A stretch of 64,000 bases of DNA from Fodinicola acaciae. GTDB taxonomy: Bacteria; Actinomycetota; Actinomycetes; Mycobacteriales; HKI-0501. Positions 1-9,843 of this stretch are shown piece by piece; within the stretch, counting starts at the first letter, position 1; each line of letters begins with the position of its first letter. The notes under the pieces were generated by a model. That model was not told the origin of the DNA, searched no databases, and worked only from the letters and a program-made list of their open reading frames with translations. The position numbers were made by a program, and so were the translations under genes. The DNA is taken from contig NZ_WOTN01000003.1 of NCBI RefSeq assembly GCF_010993745.1, positions 1,736,001 through 1,800,000 of the forward strand. Direction: 5' to 3'.

Positions 1-64
1 CAAGGCCGCCTTCGACCCGGCCGGCATTCTCAATCCCGGCAAGGTGTTCGACGCTACGGCCTAA
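1..64 (+). CDS. C-terminal end of an FAD-linked oxidase (partial)
   Basis: Only the last 20 codons are present, reading from base 2 and ending at TAA (62-64), with a second in-frame TAA right after. The tail carries the DPAGILNPGKV motif seen at the C-terminus of FAD-linked oxidases of the GlcD / alkyl-DHAP synthase / lactate dehydrogenase type (established family knowledge). These flavoproteins oxidise 2-hydroxy acids or related substrates. The gene enters the window from the left, so substrate and length cannot be judged. A relative of this family beside glpD would fit glycerol/ether-lipid metabolism, but that is inference. Confidence 0.7.
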   Translation, partial: KAAFDPAGILNPGKVFDATA

Positions 65-529
65 TAAGGACGGAAAAGTTCCGACGGCAAAGGGCTTATA
101 GCCCACTTTGCGTGGGTGAATCGGTACACAGGATATTTACAACGTTGCAGCCTTGTGCGCAGAATAATGCCTGCGACCGAGGTGGGGCCGGTTGCACTCG
201 ACAAGGGGAGCGGCTAGGCGGACCCTAGGCTGCCGCGACCCACGGGCTGCGACACCTGTGGAGTCCCAATGGTCAGATCCGTCCCGCACCTGCCGGCGCT
301 GGATCCCGCCCGGCACCAGTCAACCGCAAAACTCGGGTCACCGCAGGCGTTCGGAGCAGAACGCCGCTAGACCGACAGGCCTCGCGCTGGCCGGCGAAGT
401 CCAGCGCCATCATCCGCCACCGAGAGCCCGCGGCCACGTGGCGCCTGTCGGGACGCCGTACGGCCGGAAACGCAGCACGACAACCGGGTCACCTGCGCAG
501 CGACCGCGACCGCTGCCGAGGAGGAGACG
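65..529. other. Intergenic region with two hairpins
   Basis: This is a 465-base gap between the oxidase stop and the GH89 gene. Two dyads lie just after the stop: CGGAA-aag-TTCCG (71-83) and GCAAAGggc...gcccaCTTTGC (87-111). They could fold into a terminator, although no T-run follows. The rest shows no convincing gene; a 113-codon plus-strand frame has no ribosome-binding site and no recognisable protein. Confidence 0.4.
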
Positions 530-3097
530 TTGAGTCCGCTGGGAAGATCTCAACAGAGGCTGCCTGAGAACGTTGCCAGAAAGTCCAACTTCGCCGGTGC
601 CGCGCTGGCCGGAGCCCCGACCAGCCCCGCCGTCGGCGGACCGCTCGGCTATCAACGCACACCGCTCGACCTGCACCAGGCGCGCGCGTCGATCACGCGG
701 CTGCTCGGCGGCGATGTGGCTCGCGCGCTGCAGTTCAAGCTGCGGTCGATGATGGCGCCGGCCGGCACCGCCGACGCCTTCCGGATCAGCGGCGCGACCG
801 GCGCGGTCACCCTGGAAGGCACCTCGACGGTCGCCGTGGTGTCGGCATTTCACTGGTGGTTGAAATACGTGGCACGCGGCCACATCTCGTGGACCGGTGA
901 CCGGCTGCTCCTCCCCCGGCTGCTGCCGGCGCCGGCAAGACCGATCGTCAAGACCACGCCGATGACGCACCGGTACGCGTACAACTTCTGCGTTTTTGGC
1001 TATACGACGCCTTATTGGCAGTGGCCGGAATGGCAGCGCGAGCTGGACTATCTCGCCGCTTCCGGCACCACCCTCGCGCTGTGCCTGACCGGCCAGGAGA
1101 TCGTCTGGTACGAGACGCTGCGCGAGTTCGGCCTGACCGGCGAGCAGGTGCTCGGCTGGATTCCGGACGCGGCGCACGTGCCATGGCAGTGGTACGGCAG
1201 CATCTCCGCCGACGGTGGCGTGACGCTGGACTACCTGCGCCGCCGCGCTCAGCTCGGCCGGCGGATCGCCGACCGGATGCGTGACCTCGGCATCACACCG
1301 GTTTTCCCCGCTTTCATCGGCCACGTGCCCAACGACGTGTTCGCCGCCGCCAACCCGCGCGCGACTGTCGTGCCGCAGGGCGACTACGCCGGCCAGCGGC
1401 GACCGGACTGGCTGGCCTGCACCGATCCGCTCTACGCCGAGGTCGCGGCGAAGTTCTACGAATGTCAGGCCGAAAATTTCGGCGCCACGACGCATTTCTC
1501 CAACGACCTGCTGCACGAGGGCGGCACGCTCGGCGAGGTGCCGCTGAGCGAGGCCGGCCGCGCCGTACAGCGTGCGATGACCGCCGCCAACCCCGGGTCC
1601 GTCTGGGTTTTGCAGGCCTGGCAGGGAAATCCGCGGCAGGAGCTGATGACGGCCATCGACACCAGCCGGACGCTGGTGCTCGACCTGGACGCGGATGACT
1701 GTCCACAGTGGACGAAGACGGACGCGTTCTGGGGCGCGCCCTGGGCGTGGGGAAGCGTCGGCAACTTCGGTGGCCGGCTGGGGATGTTTGGCAGCGTGCA
1801 CGAGCCGATGCGCACCCTGCCACGCGTACGCGCGTTGCCGCCGGAGGAGCGCGGCCGGCTGGTCGGCACCGCGCTGATGCCGGAGGGCCACCAGCACAAC
1901 CCGGTGGTCGGCGACCTGTGGAGCGAGACGCCGTGGCGGCCGGCGCCGGTCGACCCGGCGCTGTGGATCCGCGATTACGCATTGCGGCGCTATGGCCGCG
2001 ACGACCCGCGCGCGGCGGCCGCCTGGAACGTGCTGCTGACGACCGCGTACGCCGTGCGCGCGAGCGGTCACCGTGGCGGCGAGGGGCCGCACGAGACGCC
2101 GTTCGCGGCGATCCCGAGCCTGGAGGTGACCAACGCGTCGCCGTACGGCCCGGCCGGTCCGCGCTATGACCTGGAGCTGTTCGTGCCGGCGGTGGTGGAG
2201 CTGGCCGCGGTGCATCCGGCACTGCGCGGGCTGGACACCTACCAGTACGACCTGCTGGACGTGACACGCCAGTTCCTGGCCAACCGCGCGCGCCTGCTGC
2301 TGGCCGACATCCGTGCCGCCTATCGCGCGCGCGACCGTAAGCGGCTGGCGGTGCTGACCAATCGCTTCCTGCACTACATGGACCTGACCAACGACCTGCT
2401 CGGCACCGGCGAGCATTGGCTGTTTGGCCGCTGGCAGCAGGCGGCCCGCGGCTGGGGTCGTACGCAGGAAGAGCGGGAGCGGCTGGAGGTCGGCGCGCGG
2501 ACCATCCTCAGCGTGTGGACCGGCGACGCCTTCGGTGGCCTGCACGACTACGGCAACCGCGACTGGCACGGCATGATCGCCGACTACTACAAGCCGCGCT
2601 GGGCCCGGTATTTCGCCGATCTGGCCGCCAGTGTGGACACCGGCCGGCCGCCGAGCAGCGATCCGGCCGACTGGCGGGCGATCAGCGAGGACTGGACGAC
2701 CCGCACCGAGACCTATCCGGCGCGGCCGCGCGGCGACACGTACGCGACCGTGCGGCGCATCCTCAACGACATCTCATCCGAGCCCGGCCAGGGCACCGTC
2801 CGCGTGCTGCCGGTGAAGGACGCGCGCGCCGGGGAGACCGTCACGGTGACCGTACGGTTCACCAACCACGACCCGGTGAGGCCGCGTACGAAGGTGCGGA
2901 TCGCGTTGCCGGCGCCCGCCGGTGGCACGGCCGCGGCGCTCGGGCAGAGCTCCTTCGGCACGGTCGAGCCCGGCGAGTCCGTCCACGCGCGCTGGCAGGT
3001 CGAGGTGCCGGCGAGCGGCCTGTGCCTGACGCCGCGCGCGTCGTACGTGGACCGCCGCACCACCTACACCGCCGAGTCTCCCCTCACCTGCCACTGA
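530..3097 (+). CDS. Alpha-N-acetylglucosaminidase, GH89 family
   Basis: This 855-residue protein resembles GH89 alpha-N-acetylglucosaminidase (NAGLU), which removes terminal alpha-linked GlcNAc from glycoconjugates. The conserved N-terminal core shows [20 protein letters not shown], with GQE further on (residues about 145-200), and a later EGHQHNP...WSETPW block fits the second catalytic-acid region. The last ~110 residues (from about 745) look like a beta-sandwich NEW3-type domain ([11 protein letters not shown]). The TTG start at 530 is chosen because GAGGAGG lies just upstream. No clear signal peptide is visible after this start, which is odd for a family that is often exported. It converges on glpD. 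The family call is firm; the natural substrate is not known. Confidence 0.85.
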   Translation: MSPLGRSQQRLPENVARKSNFAGAALAGAPTSPAVGGPLGYQRTPLDLHQARASITRLLGGDVARALQFKLRSMMAPAGTADAFRISGATGAVTLEGTSTVAVVSAFHWWLKYVARGHISWTGDRLLLPRLLPAPARPIVKTTPMTHRYAYNFCVFGYTTPYWQWPEWQRELDYLAASGTTLALCLTGQEIVWYETLREFGLTGEQVLGWIPDAAHVPWQWYGSISADGGVTLDYLRRRAQLGRRIADRMRDLGITPVFPAFIGHVPNDVFAAANPRATVVPQGDYAGQRRPDWLACTDPLYAEVAAKFYECQAENFGATTHFSNDLLHEGGTLGEVPLSEAGRAVQRAMTAANPGSVWVLQAWQGNPRQELMTAIDTSRTLVLDLDADDCPQWTKTDAFWGAPWAWGSVGNFGGRLGMFGSVHEPMRTLPRVRALPPEERGRLVGTALMPEGHQHNPVVGDLWSETPWRPAPVDPALWIRDYALRRYGRDDPRAAAAWNVLLTTAYAVRASGHRGGEGPHETPFAAIPSLEVTNASPYGPAGPRYDLELFVPAVVELAAVHPALRGLDTYQYDLLDVTRQFLANRARLLLADIRAAYRARDRKRLAVLTNRFLHYMDLTNDLLGTGEHWLFGRWQQAARGWGRTQEERERLEVGARTILSVWTGDAFGGLHDYGNRDWHGMIADYYKPRWARYFADLAASVDTGRPPSSDPADWRAISEDWTTRTETYPARPRGDTYATVRRILNDISSEPGQGTVRVLPVKDARAGETVTVTVRFTNHDPVRPRTKVRIALPAPAGGTAAALGQSSFGTVEPGESVHARWQVEVPASGLCLTPRASYVDRRTTYTAESPLTCH

Positions 3098-3138
3098 AAA
3101 ACGGAACGTCTGGTGCACGGAAAGGGGCGTTCGGAAAA
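3097..3138. terminator. Repeated terminator-like element, deleted copy
   Basis: A block between the convergent GH89 and glpD genes reads A-run, CGGAACG, TCTGGTGC, then ACGGAAAGGGGCGTTC and an A-run. It matches the reverse complement of the perfect hairpin at 27024-27079 except for a 14-base internal deletion that removes most of one arm. The residual CGGAACG...CGTTCGG dyad may still terminate transcription. Confidence 0.55.
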
Positions 3139-3142
3139 CCCG

Positions 3143-4909
3143 TCAGGCGTGGGTGGCGCCGGCGTCCACGGCATAGCCGCGTACGTCCGGGGCACCGTGC
3201 CGCGCGGCGTCGGCGGTCAGGTCGTCCGGCATCCGCTGCGACTCGCGCTCGGCGGCCACGCGCGCGCGATAGTGCTCCACCTCGCGCCGCCGCGTCGCCG
3301 CGTCCCAGCCGAGCTCGGCGGCCATCAGGTCGGCCACCTCGTCCATGCTGTCCAGGCCGCGGTGCTCGGTCTCGATGGAGATCCTGGTGCGCCGCGTCAG
3401 CACGTCGTCCAGGTGCAGCGCGCCCTCCATCCGGGTCGCGTACGTGACCTCGACGCGCAGGTACTCCGGCGCGCCGGCCAGCGGCCCCGCCAGCGTCGGA
3501 TTGGCGTCGACCAGCGCCAACAGCTCGCCGGCGAGCGTCCCGTAGCGCTCCAGCAGGTGCTCCATCACGCCGGCGCTGAGGCCGTGCCGGCGAGCCGTCG
3601 ACGCGCGCGACGACCAGGCGGCGGTGAAGCCGTCGGCCCCGAGCAGCGGCACCTCGGTCGTGCGGCTCGGCGGCACGTTGCGCAGCCGCCGGGCGGCGGC
3701 GTCGACGGCGTCCTTGGCCATCACGCGGTAGGTCGTGTATTTGCCGCCGGCGATCAGCACCAGGCCGAGCATCGGCTCGACCACCGCGTGCTCGCGGGAC
3801 AGCTTGCTGGTCGCCTCGTCCTCGCCGGCCAGCAGCGGCCGCAGGCCGGCGTAGACACCTTCGATGTCGTCGTGCGTCAACGGCCGCTCGAGCACGCGGT
3901 TGACGTGCTCCAGGATGTAGTCGATGTCGACACTGGAGGCGGCCGGATGCGCGCGGTCGAGGTTCCAGTCGGTGTCGGTGGTGCCGATCAGCCAGTGGCC
4001 ACCCCAGGGGATGACGAACAGCACCGACTTCTCGGTGCGCAGGATCAGCCCGCTGTCGCCGGTGATCGCGCTGCGCGGCACCAGCAGGTGGACACCCTTG
4101 CTGGCGCGTACGCGCAGGCCGGGCCGGCCGCCGAGCATCTCGGAGATGTCGTCGCTCCAGACGCCGGTGGCGGCGACGACCGTCCTCGCCTTGATCTCGT
4201 ATTCCTCGTTGCACTCCATGTCGCGTACGCGCACACCGACCACCTCGCGCGCGTTACGCAGCACGTCGATGACGCGCGTACTCGTGACGACGGCGGCGCC
4301 GAGCGAGGCGGCCGTACGGGCGACGGTCACGGTGTGCCGAGCGTCGTCGATCTGGCCGTCGAAGTAACGGATCGCGCCGATCAACGCGTCGTTGCGCAGG
4401 CCGGGAAAGAGCCGGCGCGCGCCGGTGCGGCTGTAGTGCTTGTGGATCGGCAGGCCGCGCGAGGTGCCGAAGATGCTGCCGAGGAAGTCATAGAGCAGCA
4501 CGCCGGAGCCGTAGTAGAACCGCTGCCAGACGTGGTGGTTGAGCGGCACCAGGAACGGCACCGGTCGTACGAGGTGCGGCGCCAGCTTGGTGAGCAGCAG
4601 CCCCCGCTCCTTGAGCGCCTCGCGTACCAGGCTGAAGTTGAGCTGTTCGAGATAGCGCAGGCCACCGTGGATCAGCTTGCTGGACCGACTGGAGGTGCCA
4701 GCGGCGAAGTCGCGGGCCTCCACCAGCGCGACCGACAAGCCGCGCGAGGCGGCGTCCAGCGCCACGCCGGCGCCGGTCACGCCACCGCCGATGACCACCA
4801 CGTCGAAGGTCTCCGACCGCATCCGCTCGACAGCCCGTTTGCGCTGGACAGGGCCGAGATGGCTGGCGGCGAACCGGGACACTGCGCTGTCTCGAGGCAC
4901 GCCGTTCAC
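3143..4909 (-). CDS. glpD: Aerobic glycerol-3-phosphate dehydrogenase
   Basis: GlpD is an FAD enzyme at the membrane that oxidises sn-glycerol 3-phosphate to dihydroxyacetone phosphate and passes electrons to quinone. The FAD-binding GGGVTGAGVALDAASRG motif lies near residue 37, followed by the family signature SSRSSKLIHGGLRYLE. The last ~130 residues form the usual C-terminal DAO_C domain. I place the start at GTG 4909 (588 aa) because GGAG sits 7 bases upstream; an upstream in-frame start at 4954 lacks a ribosome-binding site. It converges with the GH89 gene. Identification is secure. Confidence 0.93.
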   Translation of the reverse strand: MNGVPRDSAVSRFAASHLGPVQRKRAVERMRSETFDVVVIGGGVTGAGVALDAASRGLSVALVEARDFAAGTSSRSSKLIHGGLRYLEQLNFSLVREALKERGLLLTKLAPHLVRPVPFLVPLNHHVWQRFYYGSGVLLYDFLGSIFGTSRGLPIHKHYSRTGARRLFPGLRNDALIGAIRYFDGQIDDARHTVTVARTAASLGAAVVTSTRVIDVLRNAREVVGVRVRDMECNEEYEIKARTVVAATGVWSDDISEMLGGRPGLRVRASKGVHLLVPRSAITGDSGLILRTEKSVLFVIPWGGHWLIGTTDTDWNLDRAHPAASSVDIDYILEHVNRVLERPLTHDDIEGVYAGLRPLLAGEDEATSKLSREHAVVEPMLGLVLIAGGKYTTYRVMAKDAVDAAARRLRNVPPSRTTEVPLLGADGFTAAWSSRASTARRHGLSAGVMEHLLERYGTLAGELLALVDANPTLAGPLAGAPEYLRVEVTYATRMEGALHLDDVLTRRTRISIETEHRGLDSMDEVADLMAAELGWDAATRRREVEHYRARVAAERESQRMPDDLTADAARHGAPDVRGYAVDAGATHA

Positions 4910-4990
4910 GTTACTGCTCCCGCGTGCCCGCCGCTGCCCGCCCGTCGCGTCCACTTCTGTGTCGCGGATCTCGCCGGGCGGGCAGGCTGG

Positions 4991-5398
4991 CTAGCAGGCG
5001 AAACGGGTCTCGCTGGAGTAGTAGTAATAGGTGCCGATGGCGTTGTCGAAGCGGCCGTTCAGCCGGTACGTGTAGGTGCCCTGACCGTCACAGTGATAGC
5101 TGAGCGAAGCGCTGTAGCCGACGTACGCCTTGAGGGTGGCGGAGTAGGAGTCGAGCTTCTCCCAGCCGTACCAGCGCTTGCGCTCCAGCTTCACCACCCA
5201 CGGGCCGGGCGTGGTGAAGCAGACGTTCCAGTTGGCCCACACCTCGGTGCCGTCGAACTTGCTGTACGGCGGCTGCAGGCTCACGTGCGGCGAGCAGGCC
5301 GCGAGGGTCGTCGGCGCGGCGGAGGCGGCGGTCGGCGCGGCCATCGCGCCGACCAGGGCCGCGACCAACGCGAGCGCGACGAGCATCTTCCTGATCAT
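4991..5398 (-). CDS. Small secreted cysteine-containing protein, unknown function
   Basis: This 135-residue protein starts with a typical Sec signal peptide (MIRKMLVALALVAALVGAM, cleavage likely after PTAASA). The mature part is about 105 residues, rich in Tyr and Trp, with four cysteines spaced across it, enough for two disulfides. I do not recognise the family. The start at 5398 is preferred because it begins the signal peptide directly and has GGGAG upstream, though spaced 11 bases away; a GTG nine codons earlier is possible. It is divergent from the subtilase gene at 5503. Confidence 0.7.
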   Translation of the reverse strand: MIRKMLVALALVAALVGAMAAPTAASAAPTTLAACSPHVSLQPPYSKFDGTEVWANWNVCFTTPGPWVVKLERKRWYGWEKLDSYSATLKAYVGYSASLSYHCDGQGTYTYRLNGRFDNAIGTYYYYSSETRFAC

Positions 5399-5488
5399 CT
5401 TCGGCTGGACTCCCTTTGTCGTCACTGCCCCGCCGAGGAGGCTGTCGCAAGCCGCTAACCAGGCACTAAGTCCCGGCTAAGCCGGCCG

Positions 5489-5494
5489 TAGAGT
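5489..5494 (+). promoter_or_regulatory. Possible -10 box for a leaderless transcript
   Basis: TAGAGT fits the actinobacterial TANNNT -10 pattern and lies 8 bases before the ATG at 5503. That gene lacks a ribosome-binding site, so a leaderless mRNA is plausible. This is inference from spacing only. Confidence 0.35.
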
Positions 5495-5502
5495 ACGCGT
5501 GC

Positions 5503-7752
5503 ATGCGGGAAAGCACGCGGCAGGGATGGGCCGCCCTCGGTGCCGCCCTCATCGGCCTCATCGCGGTCGGCCTCACCGTCATCGTCGCGTCCATTGGCTG
5601 GCTGGCCGAGCAGATCGCGCTCGCGTCCGAGGTCCACCTGTGGGCCGGCATCAGCCCGCTGGTCGCGATCGTGCCGCCGCTGATGACCGGCGCGGTCGCC
5701 TCAATCGTCGGCCTGGTGGTCACGTTGCCGTGGCTGCGCGCCACGATGCGGCTGTGGGCCGTCGCCGCCGGTTGTGCCGTGTTGCTCGGCCTGACCAGGC
5801 TGGTCCCGTACGACCGCGACATCGTGCTGCGCAACAGCCTCGCGTTCGGCGCCACCATCCTGATCGCCGGCGCGCTGGCGGTCTTGCTGCTTTTCGTGTG
5901 GCGTACGGCCAAAAAGACGCCGGCTCAGTGGCTGACGGCGGCAGCGGCCGGGATTCTCGCCTTGCTGCCGTGGGCCCTGCTCGGCGCACTCGGATCGCCC
6001 TGGATGACGCTTCTGGCCGCGCTCGCCGCGGCCGCCGTAGCGCTGCTGCTGACCGCTCTGCCGACCGATGACCTGCCGGACAACGCGGTGCTGCGCGGCC
6101 TCGTCCTCGGTGTCGCGTACGCGGTCGTGGCGGTCAACGCGGCACCGAGCGGCCTCGGTGTGTTGCTCATGTTTTCGTTGCCGCCATTGGCTTTCGTGGC
6201 CGCCACGCTGGTGAACCGATGGGCCGCCGCGGTCGCGGTCGCGCTGGCGATCTTCGGCACGTTCGCGTACGTCGACGCGAGCCAGCTCTCGTTGGTGCTG
6301 GAGTTCGACGATGTCAGCAAATACGCGACGATCGCCGCCGGCATCAGCTGGCTGGTCGCCATCGCGGTCGCGTTTTTGCCGCTGCTCCTCAAGAAAAAGT
6401 GGATCGCCGGGGCGGTCGCCGCCTGTTGCCTGGCAGCGTTGGTGGTCGCCGGTGTGACCGTACGGCCCGGATTCCACGCCAACGCGATTTTCGTGACGCT
6501 GAAACAGGCCGACCTGTCCGCGGTCGCCACGATCCAGGACCCGAGGCAGCGGCGGCGCGCCGTCTATCAGAAACTGACCGCGTACGCGGACGGCAGCCAG
6601 CGTGCGATCCGCCGGGCGCTGACCGGTCGGGGCCTGGATTTTCGTTCGTACTATCTGGTGAACGCGGTCGAGGTCATCACCGACGACCCGGCGACCAGAG
6701 CCTGGCTGGCCGGTTTCGACGGTGTCACCGCGATCACCGACGCCCCCGTTTTGCGCCCACTGCCGGAAACACCGGCACCGATGACCGGCAACGCGACGGC
6801 GCCGACCGGTCCGCTGTGGAACATCACCGCGATCGGCGCCGACAAGGCGTGGACGGCCGGCGCTCGCGGCCAGGGCATCGTCGTCGGCGAGTCGGATTCC
6901 GGTGTCGACGTCACGCATCCGGTGCTGGCAAAGGGATTTCGCGGCGGAGCGGACAGCTGGTACGACCCGTGGTATCAGACCAGCACACCGCACGACCCCA
7001 ACGGCCACGGCACGCACACGACCGCGACCGCCGTCGGTCGTAACGGCATCGGTGTCGCGCCAGACGCACAGTGGATCGCCTGCTCCAACCTCGCGCGCAA
7101 CACCGCCAATCCGGGTTATTACCTGGACTGCCTGCAGTTCATGCTGGCGCCGTTTCCGCGCGGCGGCGACGCCTTCCACGCCAACCCGGACCGCGGCGCG
7201 GACGTACTCAACAACTCCTGGGGTTGTACGGAGTTCGAAGGCTGCCAACCGAAAACTCTGGAACCGGCGGCACACGCGCTGGAAACCGCCGGCGTTTTCG
7301 CGGTTTTCGGCGCCGGCAACTCCGGACCGAGGTGCGGCTCGATCGTCGACCCGCTGGCCAACAGCCCAGACGTGGTCTCCGTCGGCGCGGTCGACCGCAA
7401 CCGCCAGATGGCCGACTTTTCCAGCCGTGGACCGGTTTCCGGCGCCGCCAAACCTGACGTCGTGGCGCCTGGCGTCGGCGTCACGTCGGCGCTGCCGGGC
7501 GGCATGTACGGCAGCCTCGACGGCACCTCGATGGCGACGCCGCATGTCACGGGAGTCGTCGCGCTGATGTGGTCGGTGAGTCCGCAGCTGCGTGGCAACG
7601 TCACGCAAACCGCCGCCATCCTGCGTACGACCGCCGACCGGCAGGTGCACGACAACAGCACCTGCGGCCGTAACAACGCCGTCGGCGCCGGCGAGGTCGA
7701 CGCGGCCGCCGCCGTCACGGCCGCACGCGCATACCAACCAGCCCGAGGCTGA
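5503..7752 (+). CDS. Polytopic membrane protein fused to an S8 subtilisin-like protease
   Basis: This is a 749-residue protein in two halves. Residues about 10-335 form roughly ten hydrophobic segments, an integral membrane domain of no family I recognise. Residues about 440-740 are a subtilisin (S8) domain with the full triad: Asp465 in SDSG, His502 in GHGTHT, and Ser676 in GTSMATPH, plus a NNSWG oxyanion-type block. The linker may fold like an inhibitor I9-type region, but I cannot confirm that. A protease behind so many membrane spans could be a cell-surface or regulated-proteolysis enzyme. No ribosome-binding site is seen; translation may be leaderless. The catalytic domain is certain, the role is not. 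Confidence 0.85.
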   Translation: MRESTRQGWAALGAALIGLIAVGLTVIVASIGWLAEQIALASEVHLWAGISPLVAIVPPLMTGAVASIVGLVVTLPWLRATMRLWAVAAGCAVLLGLTRLVPYDRDIVLRNSLAFGATILIAGALAVLLLFVWRTAKKTPAQWLTAAAAGILALLPWALLGALGSPWMTLLAALAAAAVALLLTALPTDDLPDNAVLRGLVLGVAYAVVAVNAAPSGLGVLLMFSLPPLAFVAATLVNRWAAAVAVALAIFGTFAYVDASQLSLVLEFDDVSKYATIAAGISWLVAIAVAFLPLLLKKKWIAGAVAACCLAALVVAGVTVRPGFHANAIFVTLKQADLSAVATIQDPRQRRRAVYQKLTAYADGSQRAIRRALTGRGLDFRSYYLVNAVEVITDDPATRAWLAGFDGVTAITDAPVLRPLPETPAPMTGNATAPTGPLWNITAIGADKAWTAGARGQGIVVGESDSGVDVTHPVLAKGFRGGADSWYDPWYQTSTPHDPNGHGTHTTATAVGRNGIGVAPDAQWIACSNLARNTANPGYYLDCLQFMLAPFPRGGDAFHANPDRGADVLNNSWGCTEFEGCQPKTLEPAAHALETAGVFAVFGAGNSGPRCGSIVDPLANSPDVVSVGAVDRNRQMADFSSRGPVSGAAKPDVVAPGVGVTSALPGGMYGSLDGTSMATPHVTGVVALMWSVSPQLRGNVTQTAAILRTTADRQVHDNSTCGRNNAVGAGEVDAAAAVTAARAYQPARG

Positions 7753-7755
7753 CAG

Positions 7756-8925
7756 TCAGCTGTCGACGTCCTCGATGCGTACGCGCGAAGGACCGCGGCG
7801 CGCCTGCAGGTCGCGCGCGACCGCCTCGGCGTCCCGGAGCGTACGGATCAGGTTGCCGCCGGCCAGCGCGACCAGGTCGCCGTCCGACCAGCCGCGGTCG
7901 GCCAGCTCGGCGAACAGCGCCGGATAGCCGGCCACATCCGGCATGTCGTCGGGGAAAAGCGGATAGCCGTCGTAGTCGCCGCCGATCCCCACGTGCGCGA
8001 CGCCGGCCACCTCGCGTACGTGCTCGACGTGGTCGGCGACCGTCTTCGCGGTCACCACCGGCCGCGGGTTGCCGGCCAGCCAGTCGCTCATCTCCCTGAG
8101 CCCCTCCACCGACAGGTCGACACCGCGGCGTTCTCGCTCGGCCGAATAGCGGCGGCCCCACTCGGCCGCCTCGTCGGTCAGGAACGGCGGCACGAACGTC
8201 ACCATCACCACGCCGCCGTTGGCCGGCATCCGCGCGAGCACCGGGTCGGGCACGTTTCGTACGTGGTCGCAGACCGCACGCGCCGAGGAATGGCTGAAAA
8301 CCAGTGGCGCCTCGGTCGCGTCCAGCGCGTCGTCCATTGTGGACGGTGCGACGTGCGAGATGTCGACCAGCATCCCCATCCGGTTCATCTCGCGTACGAC
8401 CTCGACACCGAAGGCCGTCAGGCCGCCGTGCGCCGGCTCGTCGGTCGCCGCGTCGGCCCAGTCGGTGTTTTTCTCGTGTGTCAACGTCAGGTAGCGGACG
8501 CCGAGCGCATACAGCGTACGCAGCGTGGCCAGCGAGTTGCCGATCGAGTGGCCACCCTCGGCGCCGAACAGCGACGCGATCCGGCCACTGGCAAAGATCT
8601 TCTCGATGTCGTCCGCGGTCGCGGCCAGGCCGAAGTCGGTCGCGTATCGCTCGATCAGCGCGTGACCGGCGTCGATCTGCTCCAGGGTCGCGGTGACCGC
8701 CTGCGCCGGGGGCAGCTCGCACGGCACCCACACCGACCAGAACTGCGCGCCGACGCCGCCGGCGCGCAGTCGCGGGATGTCGGTCTGCGTCCTGGCCACC
8801 GGACCGGCCACGTCGACCGCGTCCAGGTCGTAGTTGGCCAGCGTACGCAGCTCCCAGAGCAGGTCGTTATGGCCGTCAACCAGCGGATGGCGGCTCAGCA
8901 GGTCGGTGATCCGGCTCGTCGTCAT
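7756..8925 (-). CDS. Membrane dipeptidase-like protein, peptidase family M19
   Basis: The 389-residue protein matches the M19 (renal dipeptidase) family, binuclear-zinc enzymes that cleave dipeptides, including D-amino-acid-containing ones. Visible metal-site motifs are DGHND near residue 18, GAEGGHS, the catalytic DISHV and FSHSSARAVCDHVRN, all with the family spacing. No signal peptide is present, so it is probably cytosolic. The gene overlaps the small membrane-protein gene upstream by 50 bases and ends 3 bases after the convergent subtilase. Actinobacterial members are often annotated only as dipeptidase; the substrate is unknown. Confidence 0.88.
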   Translation of the reverse strand: MTTSRITDLLSRHPLVDGHNDLLWELRTLANYDLDAVDVAGPVARTQTDIPRLRAGGVGAQFWSVWVPCELPPAQAVTATLEQIDAGHALIERYATDFGLAATADDIEKIFASGRIASLFGAEGGHSIGNSLATLRTLYALGVRYLTLTHEKNTDWADAATDEPAHGGLTAFGVEVVREMNRMGMLVDISHVAPSTMDDALDATEAPLVFSHSSARAVCDHVRNVPDPVLARMPANGGVVMVTFVPPFLTDEAAEWGRRYSAERERRGVDLSVEGLREMSDWLAGNPRPVVTAKTVADHVEHVREVAGVAHVGIGGDYDGYPLFPDDMPDVAGYPALFAELADRGWSDGDLVALAGGNLIRTLRDAEAVARDLQARRGPSRVRIEDVDS

Positions 8926-9250
8926 GGCCTTGATCCTGCCCCACCGCGCCGGGCCGCTTCATGCCGATCGGAAAGCCGGCGAAGATCACCGCCGGCAGCA
9001 GGAACCACCCCAGCGACGCGATCGCGATCACCGTGCAGAACGCGAGCAGCGCCGTGCCGGCGATCAGCGCCGGCCGCCACGACCAGTTGAACAGCGCCAC
9101 CAGCAGCGCCAGGCCGGCGACCACCAGCGCGGCCACATACCAGGCCGCCGGCACTCCGCCGAGCCGCTGGACGGTGACCACGTACGTCCAGGCGTACGCG
9201 GCCGTCCACACGATCCCCCAGAACACCAGCCACCGCGGCCGTACGGTCAT
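8876..9250 (-). CDS. Small four-helix membrane protein, unknown
   Basis: This 124-residue protein begins MTVRPRWLVFWG and has about four transmembrane segments, ending in a polar, acidic/His-containing tail. It starts 10 bases after the EXLDI gene stop, with only weak GAG upstream, so it is probably translated by coupling. Its end overlaps the M19 gene by 50 bases, so the three genes likely form one transcript. I do not recognise the family. The hydrophobic periodicity supports this frame over the shadow frames. Confidence 0.6.
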   Translation of the reverse strand: MTVRPRWLVFWGIVWTAAYAWTYVVTVQRLGGVPAAWYVAALVVAGLALLVALFNWSWRPALIAGTALLAFCTVIAIASLGWFLLPAVIFAGFPIGMKRPGAVGQDQGHDDEPDHRPAEPPSAG

Positions 9251-9260
9251 GGCTCGATTA

Positions 9261-9833
9261 TCAGATGTCCAGGTCCTCGACCTGCGGCGTACCCAGGTTT
9301 TCCTCGACCAGGTCGGCCAGCTCGGCCGGCACGCGCTCGCGCATCGCCGCCACCGACTCGTACACCTCCAGCACCGCCTCGCCGTGCGGCCCCGACCAGT
9401 CGACCCCGCCGGTCGTCGACTCGCCGTCCCAGCCGGCGTGCCAGTCGACGTCCCAGTCCTTGTCCCACACCGAGTTCTCGCCACTGGCCCAGCGGCGCGG
9501 ATCGCTCCACCTGCGCCAGTCGGCGTGCGTGCGGCGGTGCACGGCGAACTGCTCCTTGGCCGTGCGATAGACGGTGAAGTCCTCGACCTGACCGTCGCCG
9601 GTCGGATGCTGCCAGCGCGCCGCCAACGCGCCCCTGAACCGCTTGTAACGCGGCACGCCGCCGCGGCCGACCCGGACTTTCACCTCGGACAAACCCTGCA
9701 TCTGCGCCTCCCTGGCCTCGACGTACCGGTGCAGTGCCTGGGTGATCGCCGCCGACAGACTGCCGGCGAGCTCCTGCGCTCGCTGGAACACCGGCAGGTC
9801 GCTGTCCGCCACGTAGATCGTCTTGTTCGGCAT
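9261..9833 (-). CDS. EXLDI family protein
   Basis: The 190-residue protein begins MPNKTIYVADSDLPVFQRA and ends in EDLDI, the C-terminal signature that names the actinobacterial EXLDI family. The N-terminal ~40 residues look like a ribbon-helix-helix-type regulatory segment (KTIYVADSDLPVFQRAQELA). The rest is basic and Trp-rich. The start at 9833 has a perfect AGGAGG 4 bases upstream; the reading frame continues further upstream only through a palindromic repeat, so that extension is not real. The molecular function of the family is not known to me. Confidence 0.82.
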   Translation of the reverse strand: MPNKTIYVADSDLPVFQRAQELAGSLSAAITQALHRYVEAREAQMQGLSEVKVRVGRGGVPRYKRFRGALAARWQHPTGDGQVEDFTVYRTAKEQFAVHRRTHADWRRWSDPRRWASGENSVWDKDWDVDWHAGWDGESTTGGVDWSGPHGEAVLEVYESVAAMRERVPAELADLVEENLGTPQVEDLDI

Positions 9834-9843
9834 CGCACCTCCT

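Noticed and set aside
410-2569. A 719-codon open frame on the minus strand opposite the GH89 gene
   Set aside because: It is an antisense shadow in high-GC DNA: Arg/Ala/Pro/Gly-rich, no family motif, no ribosome-binding site, and the plus-strand protein is clearly GH89.
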